Assembly (NCBI RefSeq): GCF_000317065.1 | Contig: NC_019701.1 | Span: 1,116,001-1,180,000 of the forward strand | Reading direction: 5' to 3' | Source: Pseudanabaena sp. PCC 7367 | GTDB taxonomy: Bacteria; Cyanobacteriota; Cyanobacteriia; Pseudanabaenales; Pseudanabaenaceae | DNA: 64,000 nt | In this document: positions 8,901 through 17,109 of the stretch, piece after piece | How the letters are laid out: each line of letters begins with the position of its first letter | Numbering within the stretch: position 1 is the stretch's first letter | Program-made: the position numbers and the translations under genes | Notes under the pieces: generated by a model | What the model saw: only the letters and a program-made list of their open reading frames with translations | Database searches by the model: none | Told to the model about the DNA's origin: nothing

Positions 8901-9382
8901 TCTAGTTGCTCTAGCTGTTGCTGGCTCAGTTCATCCACCCCGGTGGCAGTGGGCTGAGGAATCAGATCCCGATTAAACTTAATCTCGCCCAGTTGCCTGC
9001 CATTCTCACCATAGTACCGACCAAGCCAGTAGGAAAAATGAAACAACTCCTGCACCAGTTGCAACGCATCCCGCTCGCCCACATTGCGCGGGTCATGCAC
9101 CGCCATATTACCCACCTTCAGGATTGTGCGTACCTTGGCAAACAAATCTTGAGAAAGGTTATTCTTAAACGTCGGCTCATGCACCAAAGACCCCAACCTG
9201 GTCTCATAGGGCATTTGCAAATAGGGATCATTGGCATATAACCACAAAACCGCCTGCTCCAGGGCAAACCGCGCATAGAAACAACTCGCCCTTGGCGCGG
9301 CAAAAACCAACTCCTCCGCCTTGGTGAAGTGATCGTATAGCTTGGGGAAACTGGGTTTGAGAAAGTCAAAGTTAGATGCCAT
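5969..9382 (-). CDS. hsdR: Type I restriction enzyme, motor and nuclease subunit HsdR
   Basis: 1137 residues, a normal HsdR length. The N-terminal 140 residues form a DUF4145-like helical domain (FYARFALEQAVLWLY) followed by a Gln/Glu-rich coiled coil (about 155-205). The endonuclease domain has YADYVLWGDNGKPLAVIEAKR, the PD-(D/E)xK core with Asp near 249 and ExK near 265. Superfamily 2 motor motifs follow: ATGTGKTRTA (Walker A, about 380), VDEAHRS (about 479), GLTATPRDE and the late GRGTRL. The complex translocates DNA and cuts unmethylated invaders. It is the last gene of hsdM-hsdS-hsdR, 38 bp after hsdS. It carries HIP1 octamers, so it looks adapted to a cyanobacterial host. Confidence 0.95.
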   Translation of the reverse strand: MASNFDFLKPSFPKLYDHFTKAEELVFAAPRASCFYARFALEQAVLWLYANDPYLQMPYETRLGSLVHEPTFKNNLSQDLFAKVRTILKVGNMAVHDPRNVGERDALQLVQELFHFSYWLGRYYGENGRQLGEIKFNRDLIPQPTATGVDELSQQQLEQLEQQLDQTERMRQIAEQRQQQTEAELERVKAEIARLKAQNQAIADVHDYNEADTRVYLIDVLLKEAGWLLTDENREVELEGMPNETGKGYADYVLWGDNGKPLAVIEAKRTTHSPDRGKQQVKLYANCLEAKYDQRPVMFYTNGYSTYIWDDKSYPPRQIQGFLRQEELESIIFRRTHRKRLHLLQTNDEIINRSYQKEAISSIAKSFDVKKMRKALLVMATGTGKTRTAIALVDLLKRANWVKRVLFLADRNSLITQAKRAFRRHLPTVTATTLKKTNRADIEAANVILATYPSMFNAIDRIEGGERLFGSGYFDLVIVDEAHRSIYQKYKALFEYFDALLIGLTATPRDEVDRDTYEVFALEQGVPTFAYELGDAIADGYLVPALGVDVPFKFLRSGVKFSDLSPAEQLEYEAKFRDEDTGEVPDQVNAAAINQWLFNKNTVEQALELLMEQGLKVEGGDRLGKTIIFARNHRHAEFIVDCFDANYPHYNGEFARIIDSHDKYAQSLLDEFSDSKKQPTIAVSVDMLDTGVDVPEVVNLVFFKPVYSRVKFNQMIGRGTRLCPDLFGVNRNKTEFFVFDLCGNFDFFNQDIADKQQRLPETLTTKLVKQRLALAQLLSQTDANGDPIPGNQELRENLLNDLHLHVDSMPQHNFMVRRQLEYVEEFANRDRWNNLSDEDTEIIVDRLAKLPNGLPSENHLAKEFDLLCLRTQLALINQTNDFERLRDKIRDLLARLEQKRDIPMVKTQLALITEVQNESWWIDVTPPMIEQVRLNLRELIKFIDKQQQEIVYTDFADQMGEVELVDVPTKSTGFSREQYKKKVETYIRENDNHTAIAKIKRNLPLTEADLAALEDMLFKPEVIESQERFNEVYGEERSLKLFIRKLVGLDRSAAKQAFSRYLQTGNFSAAQIRFVETIIDYLTQHGVMDPAQLYEPPFTNLHQYGLDGLFSTDIDADNIVEIVRSFNKPVDADYNTA

Positions 9383-9420
9383 GGGTTGCTTCCTTGTTGT
9401 CTTTGCTTGCTTTGGGGTTG

Positions 9421-10614
9421 CTATAGTTCGCCTCGGAAGGCTCTTTGGAGGAGGGAGTTAAATAGTTCCTGTAGTTTTATATTAGAAAGAATTGCCTTAT
9501 TATTGAGCTGCTTCTGATTTTCACAAAGTATTTTCCATCGATTCTGATAATTTAATGGAGGAAGAATTACAGATAATTCACGAATATTAGTTAAGCTAAG
9601 ATTGGCTCTAGCGGATTCTACTGCTTGCCCTAAAAGTGATTTCTGAATAGACTGATTCAAAAGTTGATTTAAAAGAAAAACAGGTTTGCAAACTTCTCTA
9701 TTGAGAGACACCACTGCAACTGCTTGGTTGATATTGGCGGGAACGACTTCACTAGGAACTAAGCATGTTCTACCTACAGATGCACCCACGAGATTTATTA
9801 AGATGTCATCTGGAGAAAGTTTTGAACGTTTCAGTTTGTCATGAAATTCCTGAGAAACGAATTTTGGGCTTGAAATATCAATTTGCCCCCAAAGCACATT
9901 TTCACTTGTTACAAAATTAACACCTTCTAATTCATAACTATATCCTTGCCACTTGGGTGATTCGCCTTTGGTTATCCTAGATGCAATTGCACCAATCTGA
10001 ACTACTTCCCAGCCTTTAGGATTAGTAACCGGATCGCCGAACATATCGAGGAAAGCCGATCGCAACAGTTCCTCAGTCAGGGCGATCGCTTCCTTCCGCT
10101 TCCGCCGCACTGCATCAGCCTGGTCAAGGATCGCGGCTATTCGTTTTTGTTCTTCGATCGGTGGTAATGGTGCTTTTAGATTTTTTATACAGCCCAGACT
10201 AAGATTAGAAATTGTTGCAGTAACTTTTGAGCCTGATATCTGTTCTGATGCATCTCTTGAGTTTAGCCAGTAACTGAAGTAGAACGGATCAACATTCTCT
10301 TCAAGCCTTATAATGGCAACAGCTTGATTACAGTTCATAGAGGTAATATCAGGTGGAACTACAGCAGTTCGCCCGATTGTCCCAGCGATTGAAATTAATA
10401 CATCTCTGGGTCTAATCCTAGAACGTGACAGTGCCTTATCTGTATTGGCATCAATATAGAGAATATCGCTAGTATCTAGCATTCCCTCTTGGATATTATT
10501 GACTCTTAAGAACGGTATTCCAGAATCTGTAAACTTGTACCCTATTGATGTTGGCGTAGTACCTTTTGTTACTGTTTCAGCAATAGAGCCAACTGTTACG
10601 CGTTGCCATTTCAT
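9421..10614 (-). CDS. hsdS: Type I restriction-modification specificity subunit HsdS
   Basis: 397 residues in the standard two-half layout. Target-recognition domain 1 is about residues 1-145. The conserved central spacer PLPPIEEQKRIAAILDQADAVRRKRKEAI (about 152-180) forms the helical arm, domain 2 is about 200-340, and the second helical arm ends the protein (LLQRAFRGEL). It sets the bipartite DNA target for both methylation and cleavage. The start overlaps the hsdM stop by ATGA (10611-10614), which implies translational coupling. The two recognition domains are AT-rich while the spacer is GC-rich like hsdM, the usual sign of domain shuffling. The target sequence cannot be predicted here. 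Confidence 0.93.
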   Translation of the reverse strand: MKWQRVTVGSIAETVTKGTTPTSIGYKFTDSGIPFLRVNNIQEGMLDTSDILYIDANTDKALSRSRIRPRDVLISIAGTIGRTAVVPPDITSMNCNQAVAIIRLEENVDPFYFSYWLNSRDASEQISGSKVTATISNLSLGCIKNLKAPLPPIEEQKRIAAILDQADAVRRKRKEAIALTEELLRSAFLDMFGDPVTNPKGWEVVQIGAIASRITKGESPKWQGYSYELEGVNFVTSENVLWGQIDISSPKFVSQEFHDKLKRSKLSPDDILINLVGASVGRTCLVPSEVVPANINQAVAVVSLNREVCKPVFLLNQLLNQSIQKSLLGQAVESARANLSLTNIRELSVILPPLNYQNRWKILCENQKQLNNKAILSNIKLQELFNSLLQRAFRGEL

Positions 10615-12095
10615 CGCAGTAACCCCTCCAACACATCCAAATCCCCACGAATCTCATCCTCCAGGCTTCGCAGCTTCTGCAAAATCACCCTCGGCGGGTC
10701 ATACTCCACCTCCTCATACTCAATCTCCTTATACCGACTAATGGAAAGATCATACCCATTCGCCTTAATCTCCTCCCTCGGTACAAAAAAAGCCCGATCC
10801 TTGCGATCAGTATCCTTCGCCGCATCCCGCGCCTGCCACCGCGCCAGAATGTCAGGAATGTCATTTTCTTCGATCGATTGCCGCTTATCATCCAACGAAA
10901 ACCCATCCGCCTGCATATCATAAAACCAGACAAAATCAGTGCCGCCCGACTTCACCCCCACCTTAGTAAACAAAACGATCGCCGTCGAAACCCCCGCATA
11001 GGGCTTAAACACCCCCGAAGGCATCGCAATCACCCCATCCAGCTTATGCTCCTCCACCAGCGATTTACGCATACCCTGATGCGCCTTAGACGACCCGAAC
11101 AACACCCCATCAGGCACGATCGCCGCCGCCCGTCCCCCCTTCTTCAGCAGCCGCAGGAATAAAGCAATAAACAATAACTCAGTCTTCGTCGTCTTGATCA
11201 TTTGGGTTAGGTCTTTGGCGATCGTAGACTTCTCGATCGACCCCTTAAACGGTGGATTAGCCAGCACCAGCGTAAACGCCTCCTCCACCCCCGCATGATC
11301 CTCCGATAACGAATCCCGCGCCTCGATCTTGGGCGATTCGATCCCATGCAGCATCAAATTCATACTGCCAATCCGCAGCATAGTCGCATCGAAGTCGAAC
11401 CCGTGAAACATCTCCGATTGATAATGCTCCAGATTCCCCGGCGCATTGATCACCTGGTTACCATCTTCATCCTTGAGATCGCGCAAATATTCCGCCGCCG
11501 CCACCAGAAAGCCAGCCGTACCACAGGCTGGATCGCAAATTAAATCCATTGGCTTAGGAGCCGTTAAATCCACCATCAGCTTAATAATGTGCCTGGGTGT
11601 CCTAAACTGCCCATTCGTCCCCGCCGTGCTCAGCTTCGATAGCATGTACTCATACAGATCGCCTTTGGTGTCCCGATCCTCCATCGGGATATTGTCGATC
11701 TGATGCACCACACTATCCAGCAATGCCGCCGACGGGATCATAAATACTGCATCCTGCATGTGCTTCGCATAGGCACTAGTGCCATCCGTGCCGCCCAATT
11801 GCTTAATAAATGGAAATGCCTCATCCCGCACGATCGCCAGCATCGCCTCAGCATCATTCAGGTTCTTGAAATGTGACCAGCGGCATTGCTGCTTGTCCGC
11901 CGGAAACATCGCATCCTTAACACCACCACCCAACCGTTGCGCCCGCTTCTCCTTCACCAACTCCAGGTCGTCCAGCCGCTTAATAAATAGCAAATATGAG
12001 ATCTGCTCGATCACCGACAGCGGGTTGCTGATCCCATTATTCCAAAACGAAGTCCAGAGGCGATCGACCTTGGACTTAAGCTCACCTGTTATCAT
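10611..12095 (-). CDS. hsdM: Type I restriction-modification methyltransferase subunit HsdM
   Basis: 494 residues. It has an N-terminal helical HsdM domain (LWTSFWNNGISNPLSVIEQISYLLFIKRL) and then an adenine-N6 methyltransferase. DPACGTAGFLVAA (about 190) is the S-adenosylmethionine motif, and ANPPF (about 280) is the N-P-P-F catalytic motif IV. It methylates adenine in the host copies of the target selected by HsdS, protecting the chromosome. It is the first gene of the operon, so the promoter should lie in 12096-12291, which is AT-rich. Coding DNA here is markedly GC-richer than the upstream helicase gene. Confidence 0.95.
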   Translation of the reverse strand: MITGELKSKVDRLWTSFWNNGISNPLSVIEQISYLLFIKRLDDLELVKEKRAQRLGGGVKDAMFPADKQQCRWSHFKNLNDAEAMLAIVRDEAFPFIKQLGGTDGTSAYAKHMQDAVFMIPSAALLDSVVHQIDNIPMEDRDTKGDLYEYMLSKLSTAGTNGQFRTPRHIIKLMVDLTAPKPMDLICDPACGTAGFLVAAAEYLRDLKDEDGNQVINAPGNLEHYQSEMFHGFDFDATMLRIGSMNLMLHGIESPKIEARDSLSEDHAGVEEAFTLVLANPPFKGSIEKSTIAKDLTQMIKTTKTELLFIALFLRLLKKGGRAAAIVPDGVLFGSSKAHQGMRKSLVEEHKLDGVIAMPSGVFKPYAGVSTAIVLFTKVGVKSGGTDFVWFYDMQADGFSLDDKRQSIEENDIPDILARWQARDAAKDTDRKDRAFFVPREEIKANGYDLSISRYKEIEYEEVEYDPPRVILQKLRSLEDEIRGDLDVLEGLLR

Positions 12096-12291
12096 TTATT
12101 AACCTATCGATCGTTATGTAATTTTCACTTATCGATTGCCATCATAATATCACCAGCCGTTAACCTGGTTGACTGAGTATCTATTACTAGTGATTAAATT
12201 TTGCCTTATCGATCGATATACCGATCCGAAAATATCTAACGGCTCAAAATATCAGAACGGTAGATCATCTCATTCTGTTGAATGTTCAACC

Positions 12292-15200
12292 TTAGATGTT
12301 TTTGTAGTAGGCTGGCGCTTTCTTTAATTTGCCATCTGTAACAATGTAAGCTTCAATAACATTTTCATGGTTATCAAGAAATTGGATCTCAACTCCATCT
12401 ACTGTCTCCAACCAGCTATATTTATCCAAAAAACCAGGTATCGAAAAATCTGAAGTAAAGTAAGTGCGCCGCCACTGTTTAGCCCGATCGTTCCATTCGT
12501 AATGCTCAGCTTTCAGCAAATCTTTTACGAATAATACACCATCATTGTCTTTATCATCCTGATTGCCTACTCTTACTTCAGTACACGAAAAAAGTGGATA
12601 TTCCGACCAGTCAATTTCAGTAATTGAGTCACGCCCTAGCAACTCAGTAAGGAAAGGGGACTGTTTACTTGAATCAGTAATAATGAATAAATGCTCTACC
12701 GCCCGGGTTAGCGCCACATAGAAGAGACGACGCTCATCTTCAATTACCTTCTCTAAACTGTCGCCAAAAATACGGCTGAAGATCCAATTAGGGTGGATTA
12801 ATGGGTAAGACTTTGCAACGCAATCGATCAAAATTACTATATCATTCTGAGCACCTTTATATTTATGAATGGTTGAGGCGGATATCATATTCCTGCGATC
12901 TTCCGGTAGCTTTAAGCGGATTAAATACAAAAAAGAATCAAGTTTGTTGCTAGACTTTAATTCCCAGCTCAATCTATTTGTGCGGCTGAGTAGAGTAACC
13001 TTCTTATTTTGATCGATAGCTTTACCAACTATCCTTAATATCGATTGGGTGAATTCGTCTCCCGCTCTAAATTTCTCAGACTCCCCGGTAGAAGGCTTAA
13101 ATTTAGACAAGTCTACAATCTCAACTTTTCCTACTTCTTGCTTATTGGCTCTGGCTGGCTCCCCTTTACCTTGCATCAATTTATTGCCGATATCGACAAT
13201 ACTTTCGTGTGAGCGGTAATTAGTTGATATGTGGAGCTGTTGCGACGGTTCGAACAACTCAGTAAATTTCTTATAGAATTCGAGATCGGAACCTGCGAAA
13301 CCATTAATAGCTTGCCAATCATCACCCACGCAGAAGAATTCAACTTCAGGATTATGTTTCCTTATAGCAATGGTCAAACGATAAAAAAGATCGGAAAAGT
13401 CCTGATACTCATCAATGAATATATACCTGAGTTTCTTTAGATCCCGCGAACCAGATTTGCTCTCGAATACTGTCTGACCTGAGTCTATTTTCTCCGCAGC
13501 TCGCTGCATTAGTCCGTCGAAATCTTCTTCACCTTGCTCTTTAATCGCTTCTAAATAAGACTCATAAAATACTTTGCCCAGGTGAATAAAGCGCTCCTCT
13601 GCCTCAGTTTCACATTTGTGCTGATAAATCAAATCGTTCAATTGATCCGGCGTGTATGTTAACTTCCTGGATCGCTTAATGAAGTCGCCCATAGCTTTGG
13701 TAAATTTATCTATGGCTCGTTTTTTTATTTTTTTCCAAATCTCATCTTCAGTTAAGCAGTCATTACAAGCTATTCCGGCACCTTCAAGTAATGACTTAAG
13801 CCAATCTCGAAAAGCTTGGACATTCCCAGCCCTCAATAAGTCTGGATTAAGTTCTAATAGTTGCCAGTCAGTCTTACCCTGCCAGTATTCTCTTTTTCTA
13901 TCCGACATCGCATCATAGTCGGGATTACCTTGTAAGCCAAAATATTCGATTACAATACCCTTATTTGTAAGGGTAAAATCAGGGCAGTAACTAGTGTCAC
14001 CCCTGTCACCCCGAGTATGGTTATGTTCATATTTATACCCAATATTATGTTCAAATAAGAAATTCGCAATAGTCTTCTCGCCAAAAGACTTGTAGTTTGT
14101 ACCATCCCATCCCAGGCAGGGCAATGAGCGACGGTATCGCAACATTTCATCTTTGCTCATTAGATAGCCGCCAGAAATTATGCGTTCCCAGTCAGAATTG
14201 AAGCGGGTCATCATTATGCGGCGAATTTCTTCATAGTATTCAGAATCTTTTAAATATCTATCTATGACTTCCTGGATAGCTCGACTTTGTTTCTCATCGG
14301 CATCAGGGATGTCATATATTAGACTTTCTCTGGGGTTAACAATCCGATAAGCTAAAGAATGAAAGGTCATTGGATGAGAGCTGTTTGACTCTAGATGCTT
14401 ATCTAGGCGCTTTTTAATTTCTCTAGCTGCTTCTTTATTAAAAGCTAACAGCAATATCTCATCGGCCGAGATTCCGCAGTGCTTTTGTAAGAAGATCGCC
14501 CTATTGACTAGCGTTGCTGTTTTACCACTGCCAGCCCGCGCGACCACTTGTATATGGCCTTCGACAGCCCCAATAGCTCGAGCCTGCTCTAAGTCGGGCG
14601 TATTGGGCTTATCCGACTTCAAATTAGTTGCAATCCACTTTTGAACAAAGATCGACTTTCTCTCCTGGTATTCGTCCTCACCTATAATCCCAGCGCATTT
14701 GAGGTTATAGAAAAAGTCAGCACTACTGAAATCTTGGTCAAAGATATACTTTAAGTCTTCAAACAAAGGTTTACTTAATCGTTCAACTTCTTCGCGCCGA
14801 CGTATATTTTCAAGCTCCTGCTTATGAGACGATATTGCTATATTAATTTTCTTTATTTCTGACAAATTCAGGGGCGGGAAGAACTCTATAAAGGACTGAA
14901 TGAAAGATTCAATATTGTACTCTTTCCTAATACGTCTACTGCGACCATTCTCTGGGTTGATCAACCTATAACCCATAAAATCTACTCTAATTGAGACAAG
15001 TAAATTACATAAATAATTTATAGACACAACTCTGCCTTTCTCAAGGTTTCCGCTTGCAACTATTTTGTTCGTTTTCGTATCAATTAGTTTTATCCTGTTC
15101 TTGGGGAAGTAATTTTCTTTTACATTTAAGATAACTTCCCTGCCCTTCATAAGTTCCCAAAGGCTATCAATTCCATAAATAGCTTCATAAAAATCTTTAA

Positions 15201-15312
15201 TACTATTTATGTGGTTTCCTATAAATTCCATCTCTAAGACAATCTTATCTAATATATTCAAGCAATCCTCTACTCTGGCGAAATAGCAATAACATGCCCA
15301 AGCGGATAACAA
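12292..15312 (-). CDS. UvrD/HelD-like superfamily 1 helicase with embedded nuclease-like segment
   Basis: About 1000 residues. A poorly conserved N-terminal region (1-240) precedes the helicase core: ARAGSGKTAT (Walker A, about 261), LLLAFNKEAAREI, FIDEYQDFS (motif II, about 635), VGDDWQAINGF, STNYRSHESI and VALTRAVEHLFI. Between motifs Ia and II sits an insert with YCPDFTL and IVIEYFG (about 440-460), resembling the PD-(D/E)xK-type insert of helicase IV relatives. Such enzymes act in recombination repair or phage defence. It lies beside hsdMSR on the same strand with 196 bp between. It is AT-rich and I found no GCGATCGC in it, unlike its neighbours, so it may be a later acquisition. The start is uncertain: TTG 15312 keeps the longest frame, ATG 15231 is the first Met. 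Confidence 0.85.
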   Translation of the reverse strand: MLSAWACYCYFARVEDCLNILDKIVLEMEFIGNHINSIKDFYEAIYGIDSLWELMKGREVILNVKENYFPKNRIKLIDTKTNKIVASGNLEKGRVVSINYLCNLLVSIRVDFMGYRLINPENGRSRRIRKEYNIESFIQSFIEFFPPLNLSEIKKINIAISSHKQELENIRRREEVERLSKPLFEDLKYIFDQDFSSADFFYNLKCAGIIGEDEYQERKSIFVQKWIATNLKSDKPNTPDLEQARAIGAVEGHIQVVARAGSGKTATLVNRAIFLQKHCGISADEILLLAFNKEAAREIKKRLDKHLESNSSHPMTFHSLAYRIVNPRESLIYDIPDADEKQSRAIQEVIDRYLKDSEYYEEIRRIMMTRFNSDWERIISGGYLMSKDEMLRYRRSLPCLGWDGTNYKSFGEKTIANFLFEHNIGYKYEHNHTRGDRGDTSYCPDFTLTNKGIVIEYFGLQGNPDYDAMSDRKREYWQGKTDWQLLELNPDLLRAGNVQAFRDWLKSLLEGAGIACNDCLTEDEIWKKIKKRAIDKFTKAMGDFIKRSRKLTYTPDQLNDLIYQHKCETEAEERFIHLGKVFYESYLEAIKEQGEEDFDGLMQRAAEKIDSGQTVFESKSGSRDLKKLRYIFIDEYQDFSDLFYRLTIAIRKHNPEVEFFCVGDDWQAINGFAGSDLEFYKKFTELFEPSQQLHISTNYRSHESIVDIGNKLMQGKGEPARANKQEVGKVEIVDLSKFKPSTGESEKFRAGDEFTQSILRIVGKAIDQNKKVTLLSRTNRLSWELKSSNKLDSFLYLIRLKLPEDRRNMISASTIHKYKGAQNDIVILIDCVAKSYPLIHPNWIFSRIFGDSLEKVIEDERRLFYVALTRAVEHLFIITDSSKQSPFLTELLGRDSITEIDWSEYPLFSCTEVRVGNQDDKDNDGVLFVKDLLKAEHYEWNDRAKQWRRTYFTSDFSIPGFLDKYSWLETVDGVEIQFLDNHENVIEAYIVTDGKLKKAPAYYKNI

Positions 15313-16212
15313 CGCTATTATTTATTACACAATAATATATTAGGATAAATACATAAGTGCCATTTCAAGAAGATTAGAAAAGTGGCTGAAAATTAGCAGA
15401 TTTGAGGGGGATCGTGCCGCATAACTACCACAAAACTCACAAAAACTGGCGATCGGCGGCAACCCAAACCCATACATAGAAACACTTTAGCTCAAATGTT
15501 AAACGCTTCAGGGGATATCCTAGGATAGAAACTACATCTGACTCTCAGATCTAAACCAACCCCACCCGATCGCCGCTACAAGCAAGAAACATATATTTAC
15601 CATAGACCCAAGCAACTCATATCACTTTTAGCTATAGAGTCTTATCTATGAACAAGCCTGGGTATATAGAATTGAATGCATAGCATAGACTTAAATCTAT
15701 GATTATAGATATTATTAATAGCTATAGTCTATTTTGTATGGTTGCTGATTGCCGCACAGACTGCTGGTAAAGCTTTGTACTGATTAAACTGCTGCGTTCT
15801 CATCATCAAAGCTGCTTTTTGTGCAATTTGGTCGGTCTCTAAAAATTCATATTCTGGGCGATCGGCATTCTATTTTTTTGAAAAATGTGGGAGGGGTGAC
15901 TTCCCCCACTAGAGTTCAGATTCCTAAAAACAAAAAAGCCCTACCCCCGCTTATTTGAGCCTGAGCAGGTCGTAATTGGATTTTGACTATAGCTAGCTCT
16001 ATACCTGTTCTAGCGATTCAAGCAGGTTTTAGGCGTGATCGCCGCCAAAAGTGGTAACCGGATCACCTGTTAACTGAATCTATTTATAGTTGCAATCGGA
16101 TTAAATTCTAGTTGCGATGAAGCGATCATGATGTGCTGAGTCTGTCTTGGCGATCGCCCCTGATTTGATGCGAATATTTTGCTTAAATATGCCTTCGGCT
16201 TGATGAAAAGTA
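15313..16212. other. Long non-coding stretch inside the element
   Basis: About 900 bases with no supported gene. The left half is very AT-rich with runs such as TATAGATATTATTAATAGCTATAG. A hairpin, GTGGGAGGGG with TTCCCCCAC, lies near 15887-15910, but no T tract follows. It presumably contains the promoter of the leftward helicase and of the rightward accessory module. Confidence 0.5.
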
Positions 16213-16251
16213 AGTGCAATGAGTAAGACTTGCATGACTACTCACTGCACT
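16213..16251 (+). promoter_or_regulatory. Long inverted repeat before the accessory module
   Basis: AGTGCAATGAGTA (16213-16225) and TACTCACTGCACT (16239-16251) are complementary at 12 of 13 positions around a 13-base spacer. The block ends 28 bases before the ATG at 16280 and has no T tract, so it is more likely an operator or a leader RNA structure than a terminator. Confidence 0.5.
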
Positions 16252-16279
16252 CAAATTATTAATTCATCAGGAGTGTAGC

Positions 16280-16981
16280 ATGTATATCAAATCAATTCCA
16301 TCGGGCTCAGAGGTCAAAATTCTCAAGACCGTCGAGCATCACATCAGCTTCAATCTGACAACCACAGGCCGGGTGGCGATCATGTATCAGACCCGCACCA
16401 GCAAGGATCGCCGCAATGGCAAGGTCAGGCATATCAACATTACCCCCAGAGCTGGCTACTTTGGTTTCCGCACCCGCACCGATGCCGATCAGTTCTGTCG
16501 GGCTGTCAGTTCCAAGTATGGGGCAATCTGCCAGGTCAGATCGCCAAAACGTTTATCTGGCTATGAATATGAGGCCAAGGTACAGAACTTTGCCTCTGGT
16601 GATACCACTCTGGAAGTCCTGGCTCAAACAATGGCAGAACGCCAGGATGCCCGTGAGTTGAATCCACCTGAGCCTGAGCCTACTAGCTCAAACTGTGGCT
16701 ATACCAATGTGGTAATCCGTATCCAGACGATCGAACCCTACTTCGAAGAGATGTTGGATGAATTTGTCCACGAAATTCAGGATGTGACAGTCAGAGTCCC
16801 ATTGAATGATCGGGGTCAACTTACTAAGGATTCAATCAATGAGGCGATCGAGCAACACTATCCAGGTTGGCAGCGCTATGTCATGTCGGAGGCTGAACGC
16901 GAGGCAATCGAGGCAGAGGCTTATGCAGATTATCTGGATAGCCGTGAGGAGATTCGGCAGAGTCTTGCACCAAGTCTGTAA
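16280..16981 (+). CDS. Unknown protein, first gene of the accessory module
   Basis: 233 residues, not recognised. The first half is basic and beta-rich (NLTTTGRVAIMYQTRTSKDRR, AGYFGFRTRTDADQFCRAV), possibly a small nucleic-acid-binding fold. A Pro/Glu linker (NPPEPEPTSS) separates it from an acidic helical C-terminal half (EREAIEAEAYADYLDSREEIRQ). No signal peptide or membrane segment is present. The start has a good ribosome-binding site (CAGGAG). It is followed by a strong terminator-like hairpin and then the ArdC-like gene, so it belongs to a mobile-element maintenance or counter-defence module. No function is claimed. Confidence 0.8.
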   Translation: MYIKSIPSGSEVKILKTVEHHISFNLTTTGRVAIMYQTRTSKDRRNGKVRHINITPRAGYFGFRTRTDADQFCRAVSSKYGAICQVRSPKRLSGYEYEAKVQNFASGDTTLEVLAQTMAERQDARELNPPEPEPTSSNCGYTNVVIRIQTIEPYFEEMLDEFVHEIQDVTVRVPLNDRGQLTKDSINEAIEQHYPGWQRYVMSEAEREAIEAEAYADYLDSREEIRQSLAPSL

Positions 16982-17034
16982 GCACCGATCGCCAATCGCT
17001 GGCTAATCAACAAATCAATCCACAACCATACATC

Positions 17035-17068
17035 ACCCCTGGGTTAAGACCTGGGGGTTTTTCTTTTG
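17035..17068 (+). terminator. Rho-independent terminator-like hairpin after the 16280 gene
   Basis: ACCCCTGGG (17035-17043) pairs with CCTGGGGGT (17050-17058), with two wobble pairs and a 6-base loop, followed by TTTTTCTTTT. It lies 54 bases after the stop codon and about 40 before the next start. Confidence 0.75.
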
Positions 17069-17109
17069 CACTTCATCGACACATTAACTGAATCCAAGGA
17101 GAAATAAAT

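Noticed and set aside
15728-15875. Minus-strand frame of about 46 codons in the element's non-coding stretch
   Set aside because: It reads protein-like (PEYEFLETDQIAQKAALMM) but has no start codon near its beginning; at best a fragment.
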